Assembly (NCBI RefSeq): GCF_026343335.1
Contig: NZ_JAPELX010000001.1
Span: 7,130,001-7,194,000 of the forward strand
DNA: 64,000 nt
From: Streptomyces sp. NBC_00078
GTDB lineage: Bacteria > Actinomycetota > Actinomycetes > Streptomycetales > Streptomycetaceae
Reading direction: 5' to 3'
A program made the translations under genes and the position numbers. The stretch's first letter is position 1. Every line of letters starts with the position of its first letter. Of this stretch, positions 17,745 to 27,264 are shown piece by piece. The notes under the pieces are model-generated. The model saw only the letters and a list, made by a program, of their open reading frames with translations. It was not told the DNA's origin and searched no databases.

Positions 17745-17875
17745 CCCGTCACGCACCTCCTGCACGAGATCAGGGAACCGGGCTGCACCGGCGGCGCCAA
17801 CCTGCTGGTCCGCTGCCTCAACCACCGAAGGCGTCAACACCCGCGCCAAGCAGATCACGCGGCAGATGCCGAGAC
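17745..17875 (+). pseudogene. Remnant of an ISL3-family transposase
   Basis: Two pieces in different frames resemble ISL3 transposases: THLLHEIREPGCTGGANLL, from the N-terminal half, is joined almost directly to EGVNTRAKQITRQMPRR, from near the C-terminus. Hundreds of residues between them are missing, so this is an internally deleted, frameshifted relic. Its position between the fucosidase and beta-helix genes marks old rearrangement in the island. Confidence 0.6.
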
Positions 17876-17974
17876 GCTCACGGCGGTACTCGCCGTTCCC
17901 CGCCCCCTGCCGCCGGTGACCGTTCGCAGGGGGCGGGGTGTGCTCGTCTCGTCCTGGGATCAGGGGTTGTTCGG

Positions 17975-20900
17975 TCAGCTGATCGTGAACTGGCTGAGGC
18001 TCGCGGTGCCGGGTGTTCCGCTGTGTGCGTTGAAGAACATCCCCGCGTCCTGCGTGCTGTTCGCTCCGCTCAGGGTCGCGGTGCCGACGGTGGTCCATGT
18101 GGTGCCGTTGGCGGAGTAGGAGCCGGTGACCGACGTGCCGCTCCTCACCAGGCGGAGCCAGACCGGGGCGACGGTGGCGCTTCCGGTCTTGGTGACGGAC
18201 TGGTCGACCCAGCCGTTGCCGTCGGAGTCCCAGCGCAGGGCGACACCGGCGCCGGGGGTCGCGGCCAGGATGACGTACCCGGCGGACGAGCCGGAGCCGG
18301 CGATGCTGTTGCGCAGCATCAGGCCCGCCTTGCCCGAGCCGTTGGTCTTGTCCTGGCTGTCGACGTGGACGGTGACGGTCGAAGACGTTCCCGCGGCGCC
18401 CGGCTTGTAGGCGGCTGAGTAGTCGTCGGCCGTTGTCCAGATGTCGCTGCCCGCGTTGGTCAGGGAGGTGACCCCCTGGTGCTGGTCCACCGCGGCCGGG
18501 ATCGAGTTGTAGGCCTTGTAGGGAGAGGTGACGATCTGCAGGTTGCTGAAGGCAGCGCTGCCGGCGGTGGCGCTGTGGGCGGTGTGGACGAGGCCGGCGT
18601 CCTGGGTGGCCGCCATGGATGGCAGGGTCACCGCCGAGCCGATCTGGGTGAAGGTGGATCCGTCGGTGGAGTAGGAGGCCGACACCTGGGTGGCGGTGCG
18701 GGTGAGCCGCACCGACACCGGTGCCTTGACCGTGGAGGCCGAGCTGGCGAAGTGGTCGAGATAGCCGTCGCTGTCGGAGTCCCACTGGAAGGTGACGCCG
18801 TGGCTCGGGGTCGCCGCCACGATTGCGTATCCGGGCGAGGCGCCGCTGCCGGTGAGGTCGTTGCGCAGGACGACGCCGGCCTTGGCCCACTCGTTGGTGT
18901 TGTCCACGTTGTCCACCCGGGCGGTCACCGAGGTGCCGTTGACCGCGGCCCCGTTCTGGAAGACGGTGCCGTAGGCGTCCTCGTGCTCTCCGCCGGCGCC
19001 CCACATGTCCGCGCCCGCATCGGTGATGGTGAAGCGGCCGCCACTCTGGCCGGTGGAGCCGGGGGTGGAGGTGTAGGCGCTGTAGGGGGAGGTGACGGGG
19101 TCGGTGGTCAGCGGCCTGTAGGTGGGCTGGACGCCGGCGTTGTCCATGACCGTCCTGGCGCCGGAGGGCCAGTTGCCGTCAGCGACGACGACCGTCCCGC
19201 TCAGCGTGTTGCCGCGCCAGTCGCCGCTCTTGATGTTGGTGGAGGAGGTGGACGTCCAGTTGTCCGTCAGGGTCAGGTCACCGACGTTGTTGTCCGTGCT
19301 GGGGTTCTCCTGCGCCCAGCGGCCGATGTTGCGGAAGACGTTGTTGGTGTCGCTGAAGTTCCTGGAGCCCTCGTCGTGGTAGATGGCGTAGAAGCCGTGG
19401 TTGCTCTCGCAGAAGTTGCGGTCGATGGTGCTGCCCGGCGAGGCCGACAGGGTGTAGATGCAGCCGCCGTCGTGCCCCGTCTGCATGATGTCGTGGATGT
19501 AGTTGTCCGTGATGTGGTTGTCGGCGGCGGTGGTCGGGGTCTGGTAGAGGGGCTGGTAGTTGTACAGGCCCCGCTTCTCGTAGCTCGGGTTGCCGCCGGC
19601 GTCGTTGGCGCCCCAGCCGAAGCCGATGTTGATGCCGGAGTAGGGCAGGTTGTACATCTCGTTGTGCGAGATGGTGGTGCCGTTGACGTAGGTGACCAGG
19701 AGGCCCGACATATCGCGGTAGTCCAGTGCCACGTCGTGGATCAGGTTGTTGTTCAGCGTGATGTTCTGGTTGGTCATCCGGCTGTCACTGGGGTGGTGTG
19801 CGTCGGCCTGGACGCCACCGACGACGATGCTGCCGCCCGCGTCCTGAGCGAAGACGTTGCCGGTCACGGTGATGGTGTGGGCCCCGAGTCCGACGCCGGT
19901 GGTGTGTGCGTTCGCGTCGTTGCCTATGCCCAGGCCGTTCTGCCCGAGCTGGGTGAAGCGGTTGCCGGTGAAGGTGATGTGGTCAGCGGCTGAGACCTGG
20001 ACGCCGGCGGGCATCTGGCTCATGTGGGGGCGGGTCGCCTCGAAGAGCGGGCAGCCGCTCTGGCAGGAGGTCAGCGCGTCCGACGGGCGGTCCCAGGTGC
20101 CCTTCAGGTAGGTGCCGGTCTGATGGCTGGCGTAGCCGTCGGTGCTCGGGCCCAGCCAGCTCGCGCCCGAGAACTGCAGCCCGGAGAAGGCGATATGGCT
20201 GGCGGGGGCGGAGTAGGTGCCTCCGATATTGACGAGCGAGTGCAGTTCCGGTACCTCGACGTCCGCGGTGCTCATGTCCTGCCCCGCGAGCGGCTTGTAG
20301 TACAGGGTGCCGGTGCCGGTGTCGAGGTACCACTCGTTGGCCGCGTCGAGGAACTCGTAGGCGTTCTCGATCCAGAGCGGCCCGTTCGCCCAGGGGTGGG
20401 CCATGGTGTCATAGCCGAAGGTGTTGTCGTCCCAGGCGGGCTGATCCATGGTGATAATGTTGTTGCTGATGCCGGACACCGGTGAGTAGCGGTCTGTGAA
20501 CGAACCGAGCCCTTCGATCTCGGTACGGCCCGGATTGGCCAGGTTGTTGAGGTAGCTCAGCGCGCTGTTGGTGAAGGTGAAGCCGGTGGTGGTCGCGGTC
20601 AGGTCGGAGCGGCTGAGCGTGGTGCGGGCTCGTGTCGCCTGGACGCCGTCGACGTAGAGCTGCCGGGTGTCGAACCCGGTTCCCACGTTCGCCTTCCAGA
20701 TGTTCTTCGCCGAGTCCTGCAGAGTCCAACCGGTGGCCCGCTGGGCCCCGGTGAGGACCGGGTGGGCGCCGGGCGCGGCCTTCCAGGTCACCGTGTGGCC
20801 GCCGGTGCCGGAGTCCGCGGACGTGAAGGTGAGGGGTGCCGTCAGCCGGTAGGTACCGTTCGCGACCTCGATGGTGATGTCGCTTGTCATGGCGTCGTTG

Positions 20901-21121
20901 AGCGTCCGCACGGTGGTCTTGGCCTGGGCGAGTGAGCAGGGCTGGCTGCTGGAGCAGGCGGTGCCGGTGCCGTTCGCTGCCACGTGGAGCGTGGTGGTGG
21001 CTGCGGACGCGGAGCCGGCCTGGGCGACGACGACCCCGGCCGAGGCGGTGAGGAGCGCGACCGCGGTCAGACATGCTCTGAGCCGGGCACGCGTGAGAGT
21101 ACGGAAACGGGTTTGACGCAT
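17975..21121 (-). CDS. Large secreted right-handed beta-helix protein (GH141-like) with two C-terminal repeat modules
   Basis: About 1048 residues. A signal peptide ends near GSASAATTTL. Residues about 40-690 form a parallel beta-helix: an N-terminal cap (LHVAANGTGTACSSSQPC), then turn-rich repeats such as ISHNEMYNLPYSGINIG, NYIHDIMQTGHDGGCIYTL and FYAIYHDEGS. This layout matches GH141-type enzymes, a family with fucosidase and xylanase members. Residues about 695-870 and 875-1048 are two similar beta-sandwich modules, both starting SPY.AY and sharing AGxVLRN-, WDSDxxG- and TQDAG-like blocks. The ATG at 21121 has GAAGGG at good spacing; a GTG at 21145 is possible. Operators lie upstream. Adjacency to a GH29 enzyme favours a fucosylated substrate, but activity is inferred. 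Confidence 0.78.
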   Translation of the reverse strand: MRQTRFRTLTRARLRACLTAVALLTASAGVVVAQAGSASAATTTLHVAANGTGTACSSSQPCSLAQAKTTVRTLNDAMTSDITIEVANGTYRLTAPLTFTSADSGTGGHTVTWKAAPGAHPVLTGAQRATGWTLQDSAKNIWKANVGTGFDTRQLYVDGVQATRARTTLSRSDLTATTTGFTFTNSALSYLNNLANPGRTEIEGLGSFTDRYSPVSGISNNIITMDQPAWDDNTFGYDTMAHPWANGPLWIENAYEFLDAANEWYLDTGTGTLYYKPLAGQDMSTADVEVPELHSLVNIGGTYSAPASHIAFSGLQFSGASWLGPSTDGYASHQTGTYLKGTWDRPSDALTSCQSGCPLFEATRPHMSQMPAGVQVSAADHITFTGNRFTQLGQNGLGIGNDANAHTTGVGLGAHTITVTGNVFAQDAGGSIVVGGVQADAHHPSDSRMTNQNITLNNNLIHDVALDYRDMSGLLVTYVNGTTISHNEMYNLPYSGINIGFGWGANDAGGNPSYEKRGLYNYQPLYQTPTTAADNHITDNYIHDIMQTGHDGGCIYTLSASPGSTIDRNFCESNHGFYAIYHDEGSRNFSDTNNVFRNIGRWAQENPSTDNNVGDLTLTDNWTSTSSTNIKSGDWRGNTLSGTVVVADGNWPSGARTVMDNAGVQPTYRPLTTDPVTSPYSAYTSTPGSTGQSGGRFTITDAGADMWGAGGEHEDAYGTVFQNGAAVNGTSVTARVDNVDNTNEWAKAGVVLRNDLTGSGASPGYAIVAATPSHGVTFQWDSDSDGYLDHFASSASTVKAPVSVRLTRTATQVSASYSTDGSTFTQIGSAVTLPSMAATQDAGLVHTAHSATAGSAAFSNLQIVTSPYKAYNSIPAAVDQHQGVTSLTNAGSDIWTTADDYSAAYKPGAAGTSSTVTVHVDSQDKTNGSGKAGLMLRNSIAGSGSSAGYVILAATPGAGVALRWDSDGNGWVDQSVTKTGSATVAPVWLRLVRSGTSVTGSYSANGTTWTTVGTATLSGANSTQDAGMFFNAHSGTPGTASLSQFTIS

Positions 21122-21294
21122 CTGCGGGACCCTTCGTCGGTTCACGTGGAGGAGCGTGGGATGCGCTGGTGCCTGGGCACGTGTGCGGTTCTGCCGCCGC
21201 GTTTCCTTGTGTTTAGTTCTGTTCGACGTGCTGCGCTACGCGTCGGCGGACACTCGTCGGTGACGGCAGTGATAGTGGTGAACTTGAGGTCAAC

Positions 21295-21305
21295 ACATCG
21301 GATGT
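21295..21305. promoter_or_regulatory. Shared operator motif, copy 2 (beta-helix gene promoter)
   Basis: ACATCGGATGT, palindromic apart from its centre base, lies 174 bp upstream of the beta-helix start. On the minus strand a TTGACC -35-like hexamer follows directly, so a repressor bound here would overlap the promoter. Confidence 0.6.
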
Positions 21306-21436
21306 ATATCGGCGAGGGAGGCACCTGAGTGCCCCTCAGGCGGCGGTCCGGTGTCCCGCTGGCCGAGACAGTGCACGAGCATGCCCCGGGCGAGCGGGAC
21401 GGTCAAGGGGAGCCGCGCAAGTCTACGAGGACACAC

Positions 21437-21447
21437 ACATCGGATGT
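21437..21447. promoter_or_regulatory. Shared operator motif, copy 3
   Basis: A second exact ACATCGGATGT, 142 bp further upstream of the beta-helix gene. Two identical 11-mers this close are unlikely by chance. The site could serve looping or the opposite-strand GH97 remnant. Confidence 0.6.
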
Positions 21448-21570
21448 CTCGCCTGCTGCTGCGCTGACGGATCCACGTCTCTGTTCGGTGCGGGAAGGAG
21501 GGCTGTCGAGACCCTTGACTGTGTGCTTCTGAAGCAGTTCCCTGTTCTTGCGTTTGATTGTGCGTCATCT

Positions 21571-21581
21571 TGATCGGATGT
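21571..21581. promoter_or_regulatory. Possible degenerate copy of the shared operator
   Basis: TGATCGGATGT matches ACATCGGATGT in 9 of 11 positions and lies between the beta-helix gene and the GH97 remnant. Confidence 0.3.
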
Positions 21582-21862
21582 AGGTGACGATGGTGACGAG
21601 GCGGGTCGGCCGCGGACGGCGGTAGGGGCCGATACCGCTGAGGAAGCCCCTGGATGGCCCATATCTCTTGACGCCCGGGCGCGACGCCTGCGCCGTACCG
21701 TCGCCGTTTGATCAGGAAAAGCTGATGGTTTTTGTGCCCTCCGACGGGAACGAGAGAGGCAGGACCGCATGAACCCCTGAACGGAACTCCACAGGACCGA
21801 ACTCGACCGCGGCTGGTCCCGCCGGTCCGGTTCCGCGGCGCGCGGTTCTGAAAGGCGCAACC

Positions 21863-22335
21863 GTGATCGCAGGCGCTGCTCTGGGACTCGGTACGGCTCC
21901 GACGGCCGCGCGGGCCGACGACCGAGCCGACGACGGGGTCGACGCCGCGGATGCCTCGATCAACGCGGTGTCCCCCGGAGGGATCACCGCCATCGGCCTC
22001 GCGCTGGTGGGCGGGGCCTTGCGGTGGTCGGCCAGACGCAGAGGGGCCAAGGTGGTCGATGTCTCCGGGCTGGGGCTGAAGCTGGCCAGCGGCACGGTGC
22101 TCGGGGCGGCGGGCACGGTGCTCACCGGGTTCCAGCACTGGACGGTGGACAGCACCTGGGCCACCCCGTACGGACGCAACGCGTGCGGGTCCGACCATTA
22201 CCACGAGATGCGGTGGAAGCTGCAGGACACCGCCACACGGATCAACTTCAGTGTGCAGATCCGCGCCTACGACGGCGGCGTCGCCCTGCGGTACGTCCTG
22301 CTGGACCACGGCACGGCCGAGATCGCCGAGGAACT
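21863..22335 (+). pseudogene. N-terminal fragment of a GH97-type glycoside hydrolase
   Basis: From the GTG at 21863, about 155 residues resemble the N-terminal domain of GH97 enzymes (alpha-glucosidase/alpha-galactosidase type): GGALRWSARRRG, DVSGLGLKLASGTVLG, the YGRN...DHYHEM region and FSVQIRAYDGGVALRYVLL. Homology ends near 22335, and the frame runs on into unrelated sequence until 22570. The catalytic barrel of some 400 residues is missing. It is therefore a broken gene, oriented opposite to the beta-helix gene and probably once sharing its operators. Confidence 0.65.
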
Positions 22336-22422
22336 GATGAACACCGGATCCGGGACACCGACGTGCGCAAACTCCCAGCCCACCGCCGTCTGGTTCGCAG
22401 TCAAAGCAGCGCCGTTGCCTGA

Positions 22423-22614
22423 GCTTCTCGCGGAACAGGCCCGCTCGGTCGCGGCGAACGCTTCCGCGGTCCGCTCGTCGACATCGTCCTCGGCACGGAC
22501 ATCGACCACGAGGAGGCCGGGCATGACCATCCCGGCCCCATGTACTACAGTTATCTCGACATCGAGATAACTGTCGAGGAGCACCACAGCCGCACGCCAC
22601 CATCGAGCCCGTAA
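22423..22614 (+). other. Unassigned open-frame tail overlapping the palindrome upstream of acnA
   Basis: One frame without a start codon encodes about 63 residues ending at the TAA at 22612, with a central acidic stretch (DIVLGTDIDHEEAGHDHPG) and the end SYLDIEITVEEHHS. It may be the tail of a gene truncated together with the GH97 remnant, or chance. I recognise no family. A 28-bp palindrome is embedded in it. Confidence 0.2.
22547..22574. promoter_or_regulatory. 28-bp palindrome upstream of acnA
   Basis: Two 13-bp arms, ACAGTTATCTCGA and TCGAGATAACTGT, are exact reverse complements with CA between them. The core TTATCTCGA-N2-TCGAGATAA has the form of a dimeric repressor operator (MarR/TetR type). 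It lies 162 bp before the aconitase start. The binding protein is not identifiable here. Confidence 0.65.
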
Positions 22615-22621
22615 GGGTTAC

Positions 22622-22640
22622 CTAACTTAGCCTTACCTTA
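22622..22640. promoter_or_regulatory. Iron-box-like (DmdR/IdeR/DtxR type) site upstream of acnA
   Basis: The 19-mer beginning CTAACTTAGCCTTACC matches the DtxR-family consensus (TTAGGTTAGSCTAACCTAA) in 14 of 19 positions, with the right half near-perfect. It lies 96 bp before the aconitase start. Iron-dependent control would make sense for an Fe-S enzyme, but the match is partial. Confidence 0.45.
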
Positions 22641-22735
22641 GCGGATCGGGCAAGATGCCGTGGCGGCACCACGCGGCGGTAGCCGCATATCGGCAGAGTG
22701 TGGTGAGTACGCGCACATCAATGAAGGAGACTGTC

Positions 22736-25453
<2,718 letters not shown>

Positions 25454-25473
25454 GCGGCAGCGCACGGCGGTTC

Positions 25474-25509
25474 AAGGCCGCGTCCCCGGTTCGCCGGGGG
25501 CGCGGCCTT
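25474..25509 (+). terminator. Terminator after acnA
   Basis: AAGGCCGCGTCCCCGG and CCGGGGGCGCGGCCTT form a long GC stem with one mismatch and a TTCG tetraloop, 20 bp after the acnA stop. Confidence 0.85.
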
Positions 25510-25587
25510 CGTGAATCCCAGGGCTCCGGCACCTCGCGCGCACCCGGTGGGCGACCCTCGCCCACAGGGTGCGCCTGGCCGGCCGGT

Positions 25588-26679
25588 TCAGCCGACCCGG
25601 CAGGGCAGGCTCGTCGCCGTGTCACCGCCGTCGCCCGAGACGACGTACCCGAAGGTCGCGCTCTGGCCCGGACTGAGCGAACCGTTCCAGTCGGCGTTGT
25701 GGACCATCACGTCCTGGCCGTCGTACGTCGCGTTGCCGCTCCACAGGCTCGCGGCCTTCTGACCGCCCGGCAGTGTCCAGTCGACCATCCAGCCGAGCAT
25801 CGGGACGTCGCCGGTGTTGGTGACGGTCACCTCGGACTGGTAACCCCCGCTCCAGCTGTTGGTGGTCCTGCGGGTGGCCTCGCACTTGCCGGGTACGGGG
25901 TCCGTCGGGTTGCCCGGGTCGTGAATGCCCGTCACCTCGCCGTTGCCGCCGTCGAAGACGACGTCGGAGCAGGAGTAGAAGGTCTCCGAGCTGTCCGAGC
26001 GCTGCCAGACCATGTAGATGACGTGGCGGCCGGACTTGTCGGCCGGGAGTCGGCCCGTCCAGGAGTAGTTGGCCTCGACCGTGCCCGGGTTGCCGTGCAG
26101 CGGCGGGTGGTCGGCCTTCAGGAACGGGGTGTCCTCCAAGGCGTCCCACGTCAGCGGCTTGGCCGGGTCGAAGCCGTCCTTGGTGATGTAGACGTAGAAC
26201 CAACCCGGGTGCGCGGCCCACGCGTTGTACGAGAAGTCGACTGTCGCGCCCGAGGTGAGATGGGTCAGCGGCCAGTCGCTGCGCGGGAGGTCGAAGCCGG
26301 TGAAGTTGGGGTTGCCGCCGCTGCACAGCTTGCCGTCCGGCACGAAGCCGCGGGTGCGGCCGGCGCCGTCGGAGCGCAGTACGGAGAACCAGTTGTAGAA
26401 CGGCGTGGTGCCGCCGGCTTGTTGGGCCGCCCTGCAGGCCGGGTTGACGGGTTTCATCTCACCGGTGTCCGTGAGGGCGTCCTCCCAGCACAGGAAGGTG
26501 CGGCTGCCGGGCTTCATGGGCGTGCCGTGTGCCTCGGCCTTGCCGCCGGCTGTGACGACGAGCGCGACGGCGGGCAGCGTGGTGAGCAGGGAGACGAGGA
26601 CGAGGAAGAGGGCCCAGGTGGTTAATCGACGGCTCGGCCGCCGGCCGGGTCGGCTTTGCTGCAAAGTTGTCAGGATCAT
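25588..26679 (-). CDS. Secreted lytic polysaccharide monooxygenase (AA10) with CBM2
   Basis: A 363-residue exported copper enzyme that oxidatively cleaves cellulose or chitin. After a long signal peptide, mature protein begins at His51 (AEA-HGTPMKPGSR), the N-terminal half of the histidine brace; the second histidine is probably in WAAHPGWFYVYI. Residues about 50-245 are the AA10 core, and about 262-363 a CBM2 module (CEATRRTTNSWSGGYQSEVT). The ATG at 26679 has GAAGGAAG upstream. A perfect CebR-type operator lies 155 bp upstream, pointing to induction by cello-oligosaccharides. Leu19, in the signal peptide, is encoded by TTA (26623-26625), which would make translation depend on the bldA tRNA. 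Confidence 0.92.
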   Translation of the reverse strand: MILTTLQQSRPGRRPSRRLTTWALFLVLVSLLTTLPAVALVVTAGGKAEAHGTPMKPGSRTFLCWEDALTDTGEMKPVNPACRAAQQAGGTTPFYNWFSVLRSDGAGRTRGFVPDGKLCSGGNPNFTGFDLPRSDWPLTHLTSGATVDFSYNAWAAHPGWFYVYITKDGFDPAKPLTWDALEDTPFLKADHPPLHGNPGTVEANYSWTGRLPADKSGRHVIYMVWQRSDSSETFYSCSDVVFDGGNGEVTGIHDPGNPTDPVPGKCEATRRTTNSWSGGYQSEVTVTNTGDVPMLGWMVDWTLPGGQKAASLWSGNATYDGQDVMVHNADWNGSLSPGQSATFGYVVSGDGGDTATSLPCRVG

Positions 26680-26708
26680 GACAGCTCGCTTCCTTCGGGT
26701 ACGGGGCC

Positions 26709-26781
26709 GTGCGGATACGGGTGTGCCCAGTGCGAGGTATGCCTTGTGCGAGGTGTGCCCTTTGCGAGGTGCGGATACGGG
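26709..26781. repeat. Direct repeats in the LPMO leader
   Basis: GTGCGGATACGGG occurs at 26709 and 26769. Between and partly within them, TGCGAGGT recurs three times at exact 16-bp spacing (26731, 26747, 26763). All lie between the CebR operator and the LPMO start, so they may be in the 5' untranslated region. Confidence 0.75.
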
Positions 26782-26833
26782 CGGGGTGGGGGGCTTTGCC
26801 TCTGAGGCGGCGGGTTCCGGTCCACCGTTCATA

Positions 26834-26847
26834 TGGGAGCGCTCCCA
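26834..26847. promoter_or_regulatory. CebR operator
   Basis: TGGGAGCGCTCCCA is a perfect match to the 14-bp palindrome bound by the LacI-family repressor CebR, which controls cellulose and cello-oligosaccharide genes in Streptomyces. It lies 155 bp upstream of the LPMO start. Confidence 0.9.
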
Positions 26848-27052
26848 CCCCGTCCTGTGCGGAAGTTAGCGCGAACCGGGGCATCTGTAAACGGCTGACG
26901 CAGAAGCCTGTCGCCGGTGAACGGCTGCCGCGGAAGAGAGGGGCGCTCGGGGCGGACCCGGTGGCGGCGTGCCGGTCCACCGGGTCCGCGAGCCGGGCAG
27001 GCCGGGGGAGTACCTGTCCGGGTGGTGCTGGCTTGTGGCGACACCGCGATGC

Positions 27053-27064
27053 GACAACGTTGTC
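27053..27064. promoter_or_regulatory. LacI-type palindrome, copy 1 (first GH92 gene)
   Basis: GACAACGTTGTC is a perfect 12-bp palindrome, 201 bp before the GH92 start at 27265. The identical sequence precedes the other GH92 gene at 36041. Confidence 0.7.
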
Positions 27065-27097
27065 TAATGGTCTGCACATGACTCTACCGCCTCAACG

Positions 27098-27109
27098 GAC
27101 AACGATGTC
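27098..27109. promoter_or_regulatory. LacI-type palindrome, imperfect copy (first GH92 gene)
   Basis: GACAACGATGTC matches the palindrome at 27053 in 11 of 12 positions and lies 45 bp from it (start to start). Paired sites at this spacing suggest cooperative repression. Confidence 0.55.
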
Positions 27110-27264
27110 AACCCAGTTGACCTGGGTCACCCGACCGGGTGGGGGTGCCGTGCGCGCCTCGCGCCCGTACGCACCCTTCCGTGGTAGGGCTGGCGCACGC
27201 TACTGTCCCTGCGGCTTGTGCGACCTGTGATGCGCGACCCGTCCGAAGGAGGAGGGGCCGCGTC

